64,000 bases of DNA from Trinickia violacea (GCF_005280735.1 NZ_CP040077.1:2108001-2172000), one strand, 5' to 3'; shown: positions 1 to 8,851, counted from the first letter of the stretch. Program-made: numbers and translations. The notes: generated by a model from the letters alone, not told the origin.

Positions 1-741
1 CGGCCGGCCGAGCATCGCGGGGCGAATCAACTCCACCGCGTTGAAGAGCGGCAACGCTTGCGCCGCGCGCTGCGCGAGTTCCGGCAACTGCGTGATCGGA
101 AAGAACACGCCGGAGAGCAGCAGCATCGGCGTGAGCACGAGCGTCTGGTAGAACATGAAGAAGTCGTACGACGGAGCGAGGGCCGTCACGATCATCGCCA
201 GGCTCGCGAAGGCCAGGCCCGCGAGCACGATGGCCGGCAGCGCGAGCAGCATCGACGGAAAGCTCGCATAGCCGAGCAGGCTCGCCACGAGCATGATCGC
301 AACCCCTGACAGCACCGCCTTGCTCGCGCCCCAGACGATCTCGCCGAGCACGATATCGCCGAGCGTGAGCGGCGTGTGCATGATCGCCTCCCATGTGCGC
401 TGCACGTGCATCCGCGAGAAGCCCGAATACATCGACTCGAAGCTCGCCGACATCATCACGCTCGAGGCCACCGTCCCCGCTGCGAGAAACGCAATGTACG
501 AGACACCCTCGACGCGTCCCACCATGAGCCCGAGCCCCAGGCCGAGACCGAACAAGTAGATCATCGGGTCGGCGAGATTGCCGATCATCGACGCCAGCGC
601 GAGCTTCTTCCACACCAGATAGTTGCGGCGCCACACCGCGATCCAATGCGTCGCGTTCGCGGGCAACGCGCTGCGCCAGCGCGAGGCGGTGGTCGGCGAG
701 GTGTCGGGGGTGTTGGGCGTGTCGTAGCGGCGAGCGTCCAT
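1..741 (-). CDS. ABC-2 type transporter permease, NodJ-like (3' end outside window)
   Basis: Membrane permease of a two-component ABC exporter. Reading the minus strand from the ATG at 739-741 gives an uninterrupted 247-codon frame that runs off the left edge, so the C-terminus is missing. The translation has a short polar N-terminus, then hydrophobic segments typical of ABC-2 permeases, including a Gly/Leu-rich segment after a MIYLFGLGLG stretch and a late segment with LLLSGVFFPITQLP, close to the family's C-terminal signature. It lies 36 nt downstream of the ATPase gene on the same strand, the nodI-nodJ order. NodIJ exports lipo-chitooligosaccharides in rhizobia, but close homologues are found in many non-nodulating Burkholderiaceae, so the substrate here is unknown. 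Confidence 0.85.
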   Translation of the reverse strand, partial: MDARRYDTPNTPDTSPTTASRWRSALPANATHWIAVWRRNYLVWKKLALASMIGNLADPMIYLFGLGLGLGLMVGRVEGVSYIAFLAAGTVASSVMMSASFESMYSGFSRMHVQRTWEAIMHTPLTLGDIVLGEIVWGASKAVLSGVAIMLVASLLGYASFPSMLLALPAIVLAGLAFASLAMIVTALAPSYDFFMFYQTLVLTPMLLLSGVFFPITQLPELAQRAAQALPLFNAVELIRPAMLGRP

Positions 742-777
742 GTCGATGGGTCCTGGCGCGTTTTCTTGTATGGGGGA

Positions 778-1692
778 TCAGTCCTGCATCTCGCGGCCGG
801 TCAGGCGCAGGAACACGTCTTCGAGATTGGCCGGGCGATGCAGGTAGCGCAGGCCGGCGCGGCCGTCGAGGCGCGCATGCACCGGCTGCGGATCGCGCAC
901 GTAGCAAAAGAGCGTCTCGCCGCTGATTTCCATGCGCACGGCAAACGGCGCAAGCTCGTCGCGCAGCGCGGCGGGGTCGGCGCCGTAGATCTCGATCACC
1001 TCGCAGCCGATCTCCGCCTCGATCAATTCTTTCGGCGCGCCCTCGGCGATCTTTTGCCCCTCCTCGATGACGCACAGACGATGGCAGAGCCGCTCGGCTT
1101 CCTCCATGAAGTGCGTCGTGAGCAGGATCGTCTTGCCGCGCGCGAGCAGCGAACGCAGACGCTCCCAGATCAGATGCCGCGCTTGCGGATCGAGACCGGT
1201 CGTGGGCTCGTCCATGATCAGCACGTCCGGGTCGTTGATGAGCGCGCGCGCCAATGTGAGGCGCCGCTTCATGCCGCCCGACAGTTCGCCGACGCGCGCA
1301 TCGGCCTTGTTTTCGAGCCTCGCGAATTCGAGCAGCGTCGGCACCATTGCGCGCGTTTGCGCCGACGAGAGACCGAAGTAGCGCCCGAACACGAGCAGGT
1401 TTTCGCGGACCGTGAAGTCGGGATCGAGATTGTCGAACTGCGGCACGACGCCGACGCGTTGACGCGCAAAACGTGCCCGCTCCGGAATCGGCTCGCCGCA
1501 GAGCCGGATCATGCCGGCGTCGGGTTCGCTCATGCCGAGCAGCATCTTGATCGACGTTGTCTTGCCGGCGCCGTTCGGTCCGAGCAGACCGAAGCATTCG
1601 CCGACGCGCACATGAAACGACAGACCGTTCACGACGGCTTTGCCGCTGAAATGCTTTTCGACTTCTTGAAACGCGATGGCAACGTCAGACAT
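778..1692 (-). CDS. ABC transporter ATP-binding protein, NodI-like
   Basis: Cytoplasmic ATPase partner of the downstream permease, 304 aa. Visible motifs are Walker A GPNGAGKTT near residue 38, the ABC signature LSGGMKRR near 138, and Walker B followed by DEPTTGLDP near 160. The C-terminal region after about residue 220 is the extension common to the DrrA/NodI family. The ATG at 1690-1692 fits the usual start just before the first beta strand. The gene is probably the first of a two-gene operon with the permease. A general drug- or lipid-exporter role is as likely as a nodulation-factor role, because no nod biosynthesis genes are in view. Confidence 0.88.
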   Translation of the reverse strand: MSDVAIAFQEVEKHFSGKAVVNGLSFHVRVGECFGLLGPNGAGKTTSIKMLLGMSEPDAGMIRLCGEPIPERARFARQRVGVVPQFDNLDPDFTVRENLLVFGRYFGLSSAQTRAMVPTLLEFARLENKADARVGELSGGMKRRLTLARALINDPDVLIMDEPTTGLDPQARHLIWERLRSLLARGKTILLTTHFMEEAERLCHRLCVIEEGQKIAEGAPKELIEAEIGCEVIEIYGADPAALRDELAPFAVRMEISGETLFCYVRDPQPVHARLDGRAGLRYLHRPANLEDVFLRLTGREMQD

Positions 1693-1962
1693 GGGCGCGT
1701 AGGTTCCGATAGGCGTGCGTGAGAGGCTTGGGCCATTCTAGTGCATCGGCCAACGCGGTTCTGTGCACGCTTTGCCCTGAACTTGTGCGGTGCAGCGGGC
1801 GTCGCGCCATGACCGGCGGTCGCACCGTCTTTTCGTTTGACCCCGGTTCGATTTGGCGCACGAATCGGCCGATCCACTAAGCGTTTTCCATCCCTTGCAA
1901 GCGGAATTGCGGCGCACCATGATTAGGGCAAAGGCGCGCACAAGCGCATATGGGAGGTCGTG

Positions 1963-2466
1963 ATGGCAAGCTACAAAAAAATTCTGTTGTGCTATGACGG
2001 CACGCGTGAAGGCCGCAAGGCGTTGCGCTGCGGCGCCGATCTCGCACTCGACTTGAAGGCGGAGACGCACCTGCTGTCGGTCGTCGACATGCGGACGAGC
2101 ATCGCCCAGAGCGCCGGGCTCTTGACCGATGTCGCGTGCGGGCGCTTCGAAGACGCCGCTCGCGAGATTCTTCAGGAAGGCGTGAACTGGCTGACCGAAC
2201 GGGGCGTGCAGGCGCACGGTCATTTCGCGTTCGGCCACCCGATCGACGAGATCGCCAATCTCGCCAGTGAAATCCAGGCCGATTTGGTCGTGGTTGGTCA
2301 CCGCTGCCGCAGCGGCCTGTCGCGCTGGTGGATGGGTTCGGGCAATACGCAGTTGCTCGACCGCGTATCGTGCAGCATTCTGGTGGCGTGCTCGACGCCG
2401 CAAGAGCAACGAAAAGAAGCGGAAACCGAAGCGGCTATGGCCGCCGAAGCGGGTACCGTGCGTTAA
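1963..2466 (+). CDS. Universal stress protein, UspA family
   Basis: A 167-aa single-domain Usp protein. The N-terminus MASYKKILLCYDG is the first beta strand of the fold, and the region VVVGHRCRSGLSRWWMGS matches the ATP-binding loop G-2x-G-9x-G(S/T) near residues 108-128. I chose the ATG at 1963 over the overlapping GTG at 1960 because GGGAGG at 1952-1957 is well spaced for the ATG. The gene stands alone between divergent or convergent neighbours. The exact stress role cannot be read from the sequence. Confidence 0.88.
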   Translation: MASYKKILLCYDGTREGRKALRCGADLALDLKAETHLLSVVDMRTSIAQSAGLLTDVACGRFEDAAREILQEGVNWLTERGVQAHGHFAFGHPIDEIANLASEIQADLVVVGHRCRSGLSRWWMGSGNTQLLDRVSCSILVACSTPQEQRKEAETEAAMAAEAGTVR

Positions 2467-2583
2467 ATTCAGTCTCTCGTGCGGCCGATCGGCCAGGCCG
2501 GCCGCACGTCACCGTGGTCACGCGTATGTGAAGACGCTTAATGAGCGCGTTTAGTTAGCGCGCTCAGTCGATCTAATTGCGAT

Positions 2584-3237
2584 CTAACCGTTTAGCTCGA
2601 CGGCCACCAGCTTCCACGAAAACAACCCATCGCGATGCAGAATCGCCGAATACTGCGCGTTGCCTGCACTGCGCTGGTAGGTGACAGCGAACTCGTTGAC
2701 GCCCCGATAGCCCGCTGTGGTTTTCGGCGGCACCGGGGCCGATGCCGGCTGGCTCGAGGACGTGGCCGGCGCCGATGCGGGTTGCCCGGGTTGCGACGGG
2801 GCCTCGTTCGAAGCCATGTTTTCCGAGGGCTCCCCCGGTTCGGGCGGATGCTCGCCGGGCGTACCGCGCGGCGGCATGCCGTCGAGGATCGCGGCCACGC
2901 CGTCGGGTGTGGCATAGGCGTCGACGAGCGGCCCGACCAAAGCCATTCCGATCATCGCCCCAATGGCCGCGAACGGATTGTGGAGCTTTTGCTCATCGAT
3001 ACGCCGCGTCAGCAATTGCGTGACTTGATCCTTGAGGCTCTGGCGCAAAGCCGGATAGTCGACGTACTGATTGAGCGTTTGTGCGTCGCGCGCGTCGGCT
3101 GCGCGCTTCAGGCGATCGAGCGCAATGTATGGCGACGCGTAGGCATAGCTCAATACCGCGATCACAGCGAATGCGATAGCGACCTTGATCGCAAGCGCGA
3201 CCGGACTGCGTGGCGTTGAGCGAACGGGATCGGACAT
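2584..3237 (-). CDS. DUF2939-type membrane-anchored protein
   Basis: A 217-aa protein with one N-terminal membrane segment (about residues 16-32) and a periplasmic remainder. The ASPYIALDRLKRAADARD block after the membrane segment and the LSRRID/GPLVDA-type helices resemble DUF2939 proteins, whose function is unknown. The middle (about 125-165) is a Pro/Ser/Ala-rich linker leading to a C-terminal region with the motif YSAILHRDGLFSWKL. It is transcribed away from usp and is separated by 167 nt from the gene upstream of it. Recognition as DUF2939 is from memory of the family and is moderately firm. Confidence 0.75.
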   Translation of the reverse strand: MSDPVRSTPRSPVALAIKVAIAFAVIAVLSYAYASPYIALDRLKRAADARDAQTLNQYVDYPALRQSLKDQVTQLLTRRIDEQKLHNPFAAIGAMIGMALVGPLVDAYATPDGVAAILDGMPPRGTPGEHPPEPGEPSENMASNEAPSQPGQPASAPATSSSQPASAPVPPKTTAGYRGVNEFAVTYQRSAGNAQYSAILHRDGLFSWKLVAVELNG

Positions 3238-3404
3238 GAGGGAAAGGTCTCCGCAGAAAATGACGATGATCGGTGGACCGTCAAGCCAAGAAAATGATCC
3301 CTTCAGAATTGTTAGCTATTGCAACTGGCGCGATGAATTTGGCGCCTGCGCCGACAAATGCGTGACGCAGCTTGGTGGCGCAACCGAGTGCGCCATCGAG
3401 CCCA

Positions 3405-3791
3405 TCAATCGAAAAGACCTTGTTGCGCGCCCGAGCCTTCGGCTGCAATGCAACGATCGATCATCCGGCAGACCGCGTCGATGGTGCCGACCATGATCAG
3501 GCGCGACGCGCCGTGATAAACGCGCACCGGCCCACGCCGCGCGGGTTCCGAGTTCAAACCGCTATTCAACGACACCCGGGCGAACGCCGGCAGCGCCGAC
3601 GGCAGTGCCGGCTCCCATCCCCCCGCGTGCGATTCGAACTGCAATTCGGGCTGATCGAATCGCGTCTCGGCGATTCGCGTGGTGCGAGTCAGCGCGGCGC
3701 CGGCTTCGAGCGGTGCGCAAGGCACGACGCCGCGCAGATGGCGCAGACGGCCGAATTGACGGATAGGCAAGAGGCGGGCAAGGCGGTCCAT
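3405..3791 (-). CDS. Hypothetical protein in the lexA transcription unit
   Basis: A 128-aa protein of unrecognised family whose ATG (3789-3791) is 31 nt downstream of the lexA stop on the same strand. It is basic at the N-terminus and ends with a block (VYHGASRLIMVGTIDAVCRMIDRC) that looks like a folded, conserved element rather than a random frame. No membrane segment is visible. The tight spacing suggests co-transcription with lexA and therefore SOS control. Betaproteobacterial lexA operons often carry small extra genes of SulA or ImuA type, but I see no motif that would assign it to either. Confidence 0.6.
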   Translation of the reverse strand: MDRLARLLPIRQFGRLRHLRGVVPCAPLEAGAALTRTTRIAETRFDQPELQFESHAGGWEPALPSALPAFARVSLNSGLNSEPARRGPVRVYHGASRLIMVGTIDAVCRMIDRCIAAEGSGAQQGLFD

Positions 3792-3822
3792 GGCATGTCT
3801 CCAGGCAGAGTCTGGGCGGCGT

Positions 3823-4473
3823 TCAGAATTCGGTCGGGCGAATCAGCCCCACCGCAATACCTTCGAGTGCGAATTCCGCGCTCCCGGCCTGAACAAAGAT
3901 GTTGTCGTAATCGGGGTTCTCGGCGATCAGTTCGATGCCGTCCTTGCGGCGCTTGAGGCGCTTGACGGTAACGTCGTCGCCGAGCCGCGCGACGATGATC
4001 TGGCCGTCTTTCGCTTCGCTGCGCTTTTGCACCGCGAGCAGATCGCCATCGAGGATGCCGGCGTCGCGCATCGACAGCCCGCGCACTTTCAACAGGTAAT
4101 CGGGCTTGCTCGAGAAGAGCGCCGGATCGCACGCGTAGTGCTGCGAGATATGTTCTTGCGCGAGGATCGGACTGCCCGCCGCGACGCGCCCGACGAGCGG
4201 CAGCGAAAGCTGCATTAGGCCCGCGTGCGGCAGCGTGAATTGATGTGGCGCGTCGTCCACGCCCATCAGCAAGCGGATGCCGCGCGAGGCGCCGGCGGCG
4301 AGTTCGATCACCCCTTTGCGCGCGAGCGCCCGCAGGTGCTCTTCGGCCGAATTGGCCGAGCTGAAGCCGAGTTCTGCGGCGATCTCGGCCCGCGTGGGCG
4401 GAAAGCCGCTTCTTTCGATCGTCTGGCGGATCAAGTCGTAAACCTGCTGCTGCCTTGCGGTGAGTTTGGTCAT
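3823..4473 (-). CDS. lexA: LexA repressor
   Basis: SOS master repressor and self-cleaving serine protease, 216 aa. The N-terminal winged helix (residues 1-70) starts with MTKLTARQQQVYDLI and has the recognition helix region FPPTRAEIAAELGFSS. The cleavage site is Ala99-Gly100 in GRVAAGSP. Catalytic Ser134 is in GLSMRDAGI and Lys171 in DVTVKRLKR, so the Ser-Lys dyad is complete. Two LexA boxes precede the gene, showing autoregulation. A 128-aa gene follows closely. Identification is firm. Confidence 0.97.
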   Translation of the reverse strand: MTKLTARQQQVYDLIRQTIERSGFPPTRAEIAAELGFSSANSAEEHLRALARKGVIELAAGASRGIRLLMGVDDAPHQFTLPHAGLMQLSLPLVGRVAAGSPILAQEHISQHYACDPALFSSKPDYLLKVRGLSMRDAGILDGDLLAVQKRSEAKDGQIIVARLGDDVTVKRLKRRKDGIELIAENPDYDNIFVQAGSAEFALEGIAVGLIRPTEF

Positions 4474-4479
4474 GGCGCA

Positions 4480-4495
4480 CTGTATGGATAGACAG
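4480..4495. promoter_or_regulatory. LexA (SOS) box, lexA-proximal
   Basis: CTGT-N8-ACAG palindrome, 7 nt upstream of the lexA start. It has the E. coli-type SOS box arrangement (CTGT, eight bases, ACAG). Confidence 0.88.
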
Positions 4496-4499
4496 GTGA

Positions 4500-4515
4500 C
4501 TGTATTTTTATACAG
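4500..4515. promoter_or_regulatory. LexA (SOS) box, distal, near-consensus
   Basis: CTGTATTTTTATACAG, an almost fully symmetrical box with an AT-rich centre. It starts exactly 20 bp from the first box, so two LexA dimers could bind with nearly two helical turns between them. Confidence 0.92.
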
Positions 4516-4649
4516 TATTCGTCACATTTCAAGCGTTACTTTAAGTGTCGCTATCCGAGCCAGCCGCCACGCTTGATCGAGGTCATCCGCGACGCCGGAG
4601 CAACCAAACGGCTGGGATAGCGCCGGTTCCGGCTGTCGCTATCCACTTT

Positions 4650-4677
4650 TTGTCATTAAAGAATGAAGATTTATTAT
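4650..4677 (+). promoter_or_regulatory. Predicted sigma-70 promoter of the sulfate transport operon
   Basis: TTGTCA at 4650-4655, a 16-bp spacer and TATTAT at 4672-4677, about 75 nt before the sbp start, inside a conspicuously AT-rich stretch. CysB-dependent control is inferred from the operon content. No CysB site was assigned. Confidence 0.6.
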
Positions 4678-4752
4678 TTTTGAGTATGTAGGCCCTTCGC
4701 TAGACTGGCCCGACGGAATAAAGCACCAGTCTTGAAAACGGAGAAAAAGCGC

Positions 4753-5817
4753 ATGGCCGAAAGTACGACGGGGAATACGGGGAAGGCGGGCAAGGCTCGC
4801 CGGTGGGTTGCGATGCTGGCTTTGAGCGCGCTGTCGACGGTGGCCGGCGTGTTGGCGCTGGCCGCGAGCGCGCCAGCGCATGCCGATACGACGCTGTTGA
4901 ACGTCTCCTACGACCCGACGCGGGAGCTGTACCAAGACATCAACCAGGCATTCGGCAAGGCGTGGAAAGCGAAGACCGGCGACACGGTGACCTTCAAGCA
5001 GTCGCACGGCGGCTCGGGCGCGCAGGCGCGCTCGGTGCTCGACGGCTTGCAGGCCGACGTCGTGACGCTCGCGCTCGCCTACGACATCGACGCGCTCGCG
5101 AACAAGGGGCTCATCGACAAGAACTGGCAGACGCGTTTGCCCGACAACGCGTCGCCGTACACGTCGACGATCGTGTTCCTCGTGCGCAAGGGCAATCCGA
5201 AGCACATCAAGGATTGGGACGACCTCGTGAAGCCCGGCGTGTCGATCGTCACGCCGAATCCGAAGACCTCGGGCGGCGCGCGCTGGAACTACCTCGCGGC
5301 CTGGGCGTACGCGGTGCACCAGCCGGGCGGCAACGATCAGACGGCGAAGGCGTTCATCACCAAGCTCTACAAGAACGCCGGCGTGCTCGACTCGGGTGCG
5401 CGCGGCGCGACGACGAGCTTCGTGCAGCGCGGCATCGGCGACGTGCTGATTGCCTGGGAAAACGAGGCGTTCCTGTCGCAGAAGGAGTTCGGCGCGGACA
5501 AGTTCGAGATCGTCGTGCCGTCGGTGAGCATCCTCGCCGAGCCGCCGGTGGCGGTGGTCGACAAGGTCGTCGACAAGCACGGCACCCGCAAGCTCGCCGA
5601 GGCGTATCTGAACTTCCTCTATAGCGACGAAGGGCAGGAGATTGCCGCGAAGAATTTTTATCGTCCGCGTTCGAGCAAGGTGCCGGCCGCGCTGACGGAC
5701 AAGTTTCCGAAGCTGAAGCTGTACACGGTCGACGACACGTTCGGCGGCTGGACCAACGCGCAGAAGACGCATTTCGCCGACGGCGGCGTGTTCGATTCGA
5801 TCTATCAGCCGCAGTAA
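4753..5817 (+). CDS. sbp: Sulfate ABC transporter periplasmic substrate-binding protein
   Basis: Captures sulfate or thiosulfate in the periplasm and delivers it to CysTW. The protein is 354 aa from the ATG at 4753, preceded by GGAG at 4740-4743. A long signal peptide has a basic start, a hydrophobic core around residues 20-40 and probable cleavage after AHA. The mature chain begins TTLLNVSYDPTREL, the family hallmark, followed by KQSHGGSGAQARSVL, which lines the sulfate pocket. The gene is first in the sbp-cysT-cysW-cysA-cysB cluster. A 134-nt intercistronic gap with two hairpins separates it from cysT. Sbp and CysP cannot be separated with certainty by eye. Confidence 0.93.
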   Translation: MAESTTGNTGKAGKARRWVAMLALSALSTVAGVLALAASAPAHADTTLLNVSYDPTRELYQDINQAFGKAWKAKTGDTVTFKQSHGGSGAQARSVLDGLQADVVTLALAYDIDALANKGLIDKNWQTRLPDNASPYTSTIVFLVRKGNPKHIKDWDDLVKPGVSIVTPNPKTSGGARWNYLAAWAYAVHQPGGNDQTAKAFITKLYKNAGVLDSGARGATTSFVQRGIGDVLIAWENEAFLSQKEFGADKFEIVVPSVSILAEPPVAVVDKVVDKHGTRKLAEAYLNFLYSDEGQEIAAKNFYRPRSSKVPAALTDKFPKLKLYTVDDTFGGWTNAQKTHFADGGVFDSIYQPQ

Positions 5818-5837
5818 CGCAGCAAGAGAGTCACACC

Positions 5838-5909
5838 GCCGGCTTCAGCCGGCCATAACAACGACGACGAGCGGCCAAGCGAGTCACACGACGACGCACC
5901 GGCCGCTCG
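5838..5909 (+). repeat. Two intercistronic hairpins between sbp and cysT
   Basis: Stem one is GCCGGC-TTCA-GCCGGC at 5838-5853. Stem two pairs CGAGCGGCC (5868-5876) with GGCCGCTCG (5901-5909). The nonamer GAGTCACAC occurs twice (5828-5836 and 5881-5889). There is no T-run, so these look like RNA-processing or stability elements rather than a full terminator. This fits a binding protein made in excess over its membrane partners. Confidence 0.6.
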
Positions 5910-5951
5910 CGAACGGCTCCCTTCGGGGCCGCACCCAAGAAGAGCATCCGC

Positions 5952-6860
5952 ATGACGACGTTCACATTCCGCAAGCCGAGCGCCTTGCCCGGTTTTGGCG
6001 TGACGCTCGGCATCACGGTGGCGTATTTGAGCCTCGTGGTGCTGATCCCGCTTGCCGCGACGTTCCTGAAGACGGCCACGCTCGAGTGGGATCAATTCGT
6101 GCGCGCGGTCGCGTCGCCGCGTGTGCTGGCGTCGTATCGGCTCACGTTTTCGGCGGCGCTCGGCGGGGCGCTCATCAACGCCGTGTTTGGTTTTCTGGTG
6201 GCGTGGGTGCTCGTGCGCTACACGTTTCCGGGCAAGCGCATCGTCGATGCGGTCGTCGATTTGCCGTTCGCGCTGCCGACTTCGGTCGCGGGCATCTCGC
6301 TTGCCGCCGTCTATTCGGGCAACGGCTGGATCGGGCAGTTTCTCGCGCCGCTCGGCATCAAGATCGCGTTCACGCCGTTGGGCGTGCTGGTCGCGCTGAC
6401 CTTTATCGGCCTGCCGTTCGTCGTGCGCACCGTGCAGCCCGTGCTCGAAGACTTCGAGCGCGAGCAGGAGGAGGCCGCGGCATGCCTTGGCGCGTCGCGC
6501 TGGCTGACGTTTCGCCGCGTCGTGCTGCCTGCCGTGACGCCCGCGCTGCTCACGGGTTTCGCGCTCGCGTTCGCGCGCGCGCTCGGCGAGTACGGCTCGG
6601 TGATCTTCATCGCCGGCAATGTGCCGATGAAGTCGGAGATCACGTCGCTCTTGATCATCACGAAGCTCGAGCAGTACGACTATGCGGGTGCGACGGCGTT
6701 GGCGGTCGTGATGCTCGTCGTGTCGTTCGTGATGCTGCTGCTGATCAATACGCTGCAGTGGTATTTGCAGCGGCGCACGAGCCGCGGGGCGAGCGGTCCG
6801 GCGCGGAGTGCAGCAACGGCGTCGGAGACTGCGCCCGCGATTGAAGGAGCCGCGCGATGA
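5952..6860 (+). CDS. cysT: Sulfate/thiosulfate ABC transporter permease CysT (CysU)
   Basis: Inner-membrane permease of the sulfate importer, 302 aa, with about six hydrophobic segments. The EAA loop that contacts CysA is visible as EEAAACLGASRWLTFRRVVLPA near residues 174-195 (only its core is quoted here as EEAAACLGAS). The LPFALPTSVAGI block is typical of CysT. The C-terminus is a short polar tail. The stop codon overlaps the start of cysW by 4 nt (ATGA), which indicates translational coupling. Confidence 0.95.
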   Translation: MTTFTFRKPSALPGFGVTLGITVAYLSLVVLIPLAATFLKTATLEWDQFVRAVASPRVLASYRLTFSAALGGALINAVFGFLVAWVLVRYTFPGKRIVDAVVDLPFALPTSVAGISLAAVYSGNGWIGQFLAPLGIKIAFTPLGVLVALTFIGLPFVVRTVQPVLEDFEREQEEAAACLGASRWLTFRRVVLPAVTPALLTGFALAFARALGEYGSVIFIAGNVPMKSEITSLLIITKLEQYDYAGATALAVVMLVVSFVMLLLINTLQWYLQRRTSRGASGPARSAATASETAPAIEGAAR

Positions 6861-7756
6861 GCCACGATTCCGCCATCCTCCAGCGAGCGCCGGGCGCGCG
6901 TGCTGCAAGCGAGTCGAACCCGGTCACCGAGCCGCGCTTCGTGCGCTGGGCATTGACCGGCATCGCGCTCGTGTTCCTCACGCTCTTTCTCGCCGTGCCG
7001 CTCGCGGCGGTGTTTTACGAGGCGTTCAGAAAAGGCGTCGGCTATTACTTCGACTCGCTCGCCGATCCCGACGCCTGGTCCGCGATCAAGCTCACGCTGC
7101 TCGTCGCGGCCATTGCGGTGCCGCTGAATCTCGCGTTCGGACTCGCGGCGTCGTGGGCGATCGCGAAGTTCGAATTCAAGGGCAAGGCGCTGCTCACGAC
7201 GCTGATCGATCTGCCGTTCTCGGTATCGCCTGTGATTTCGGGGCTGATCTACGTGCTGATGTTCGGCGCGCAAGGCTGGTTCGGCCCGTGGCTCGCCGAT
7301 CACGACGGGCAGATCATCTTCGCGGTGCCGGGCATCGTGCTCGCGACGGTCTTCGTCACGTTTCCGTTCGTCGCGCGCGAGCTGATTCCGCTGATGCAGG
7401 CGCAGGGCAACGACGAGGAAGAAGCCGCGCACGTGCTCGGCGCATCGGGCTGGCAGATCTTCCGGCGCATCACGCTGCCGAACGTCAAGTGGGGCCTGCT
7501 CTACGGCGTGATTCTCTGCAACGCGCGCGCGATGGGCGAGTTCGGGGCGGTGTCGGTGGTGTCCGGTCACATTCGCGGGCAGACCGACACGATGCCGCTC
7601 CACGTCGAGATTCTCTACAACGAGTACAACTTTTCGGCCGCGTTCGCGGTGGCGTCGCTGCTCGCGCTGCTCGCGCTCGTGACGCTCGGCCTGAAGCTCA
7701 TCGCCGAACGCGGGATGGCCGCGGCGCGGCCGGGCGCAACCCAGTTGGACCAGTAA
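6857..7756 (+). CDS. cysW: Sulfate/thiosulfate ABC transporter permease CysW
   Basis: Second inner-membrane permease of the sulfate importer, 299 aa, pairing with CysT to form the channel. It has a polar N-terminal extension of about 30 residues, then six predicted membrane segments. The EAA loop EEEAAHVLGASGWQIFRRI lies near residues 190-208, and LPFSVSPVISGL is the CysW version of the conserved block seen in CysT. It overlaps cysT by 4 nt and lies 15 nt before cysA. Confidence 0.95.
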   Translation: MSHDSAILQRAPGARAASESNPVTEPRFVRWALTGIALVFLTLFLAVPLAAVFYEAFRKGVGYYFDSLADPDAWSAIKLTLLVAAIAVPLNLAFGLAASWAIAKFEFKGKALLTTLIDLPFSVSPVISGLIYVLMFGAQGWFGPWLADHDGQIIFAVPGIVLATVFVTFPFVARELIPLMQAQGNDEEEAAHVLGASGWQIFRRITLPNVKWGLLYGVILCNARAMGEFGAVSVVSGHIRGQTDTMPLHVEILYNEYNFSAAFAVASLLALLALVTLGLKLIAERGMAAARPGATQLDQ

Positions 7757-7771
7757 AGAGGCGTATCACGC

Positions 7772-8851
7772 ATGGGCATCAACGTTCGCAATCTGCAAAA
7801 ACGTTTCGGCGATTTCACGGCGCTCGACAACGTGTCGCTCGACTTCCCTCCGGGCGAGCTCGTCGCGCTGCTCGGCCCGTCCGGCTGCGGCAAGACCACG
7901 CTCTTGCGCGTCATCGCCGGACTCGAACACGCGGACGCCGGCCAGGTCCTGCTGCAAGGGCAGGACGTCGGCAGCGTCGGCGCGCGCGAGCGGCAAGTGG
8001 GCTTCGTGTTCCAGCATTACGCGCTGTTCAGGCACATGACCGTCTTCGAGAACGTCGCGTTCGGGCTGCGCGTGAAGCCGCGCAAGGAGCGCCCGTCCGA
8101 GGCCGTGATCCGCGAGAAGGTGCACGAGCTGCTCAAGCTCGTGCAGCTCGACTGGCTGGCGCAACGCTATCCGTCGGAACTGTCGGGCGGTCAGCGCCAG
8201 CGGATCGCGCTCGCACGTGCGCTCGCCGTCGAGCCGAAGGTGCTGCTGCTCGACGAGCCGTTCGGCGCACTCGACGCGAAGGTCCGCAAGGAGTTGCGCA
8301 GCTGGCTGCGGCGGCTGCACGACGATTTGCACATCTCGACGATCTTCGTCACGCACGACCAGGAAGAAGCGCTCGAAGTGGCCGACCGGATCGTCGTGCT
8401 GAACCGCGGGCGCGTCGAGCAAGTCGGCAATCCGCAGGACGTCTACGATCATCCGCAGACTTCGTTCGTCTACGAGTTCCTGGGCGCTGCGAACCGCTTG
8501 AGCGGCAGCGTCGGAGCGGGCGGTTTCATGGCGGAGGGCGCCGCGCAGCCGATCGCCGTCACGGCGGGGTTCGCGGGGCCGGCGCTGGCGTATGTGCGGC
8601 CGCACGACTTGGCGCTTTATCCTCGCGCCAAGGCGGATGGAAGCACTGACGAGAAGACGCGAGAGGGCATTGTCGTCGACGTGCGACGCGTCGTGACGCT
8701 GGGCGGCTCGGTGCGCGTCGAGCTCGAAGGGCGCGGCGGCAACGTGCTCGAAGCGGAGCTCGACCGCGATACGTGGCGTCAACTGCGGCTCGACGTCGGC
8801 GACGGCGTGACTGCGGTGCCGCGCTCGCTGCGCGTGTTTCCCGCGCGCTGA
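7772..8851 (+). CDS. cysA: Sulfate/thiosulfate import ATP-binding protein CysA
   Basis: ATPase that powers sulfate import, 359 aa. Walker A LLGPSGCGKTT is near residue 33, the Q-loop is in VFQHYALFRHMTV, the signature LSGGQRQR near 136, and Walker B/D-loop VLLLDEPFGALDA near 155, followed by the H-loop TVFVTHDQEEA-type stretch (IFVTHDQEEALEV). The C-terminal third is the TOBE-like regulatory domain of CysA/MalK ATPases. It sits between cysW and cysB in one unit. Confidence 0.96.
   Translation: MGINVRNLQKRFGDFTALDNVSLDFPPGELVALLGPSGCGKTTLLRVIAGLEHADAGQVLLQGQDVGSVGARERQVGFVFQHYALFRHMTVFENVAFGLRVKPRKERPSEAVIREKVHELLKLVQLDWLAQRYPSELSGGQRQRIALARALAVEPKVLLLDEPFGALDAKVRKELRSWLRRLHDDLHISTIFVTHDQEEALEVADRIVVLNRGRVEQVGNPQDVYDHPQTSFVYEFLGAANRLSGSVGAGGFMAEGAAQPIAVTAGFAGPALAYVRPHDLALYPRAKADGSTDEKTREGIVVDVRRVVTLGGSVRVELEGRGGNVLEAELDRDTWRQLRLDVGDGVTAVPRSLRVFPAR

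Noticed and set aside
1..1692. Nodulation factor export as the role of the NodIJ-like genes
   Set aside because: No nodABC or related genes in view. The family is widespread in non-nodulating species.
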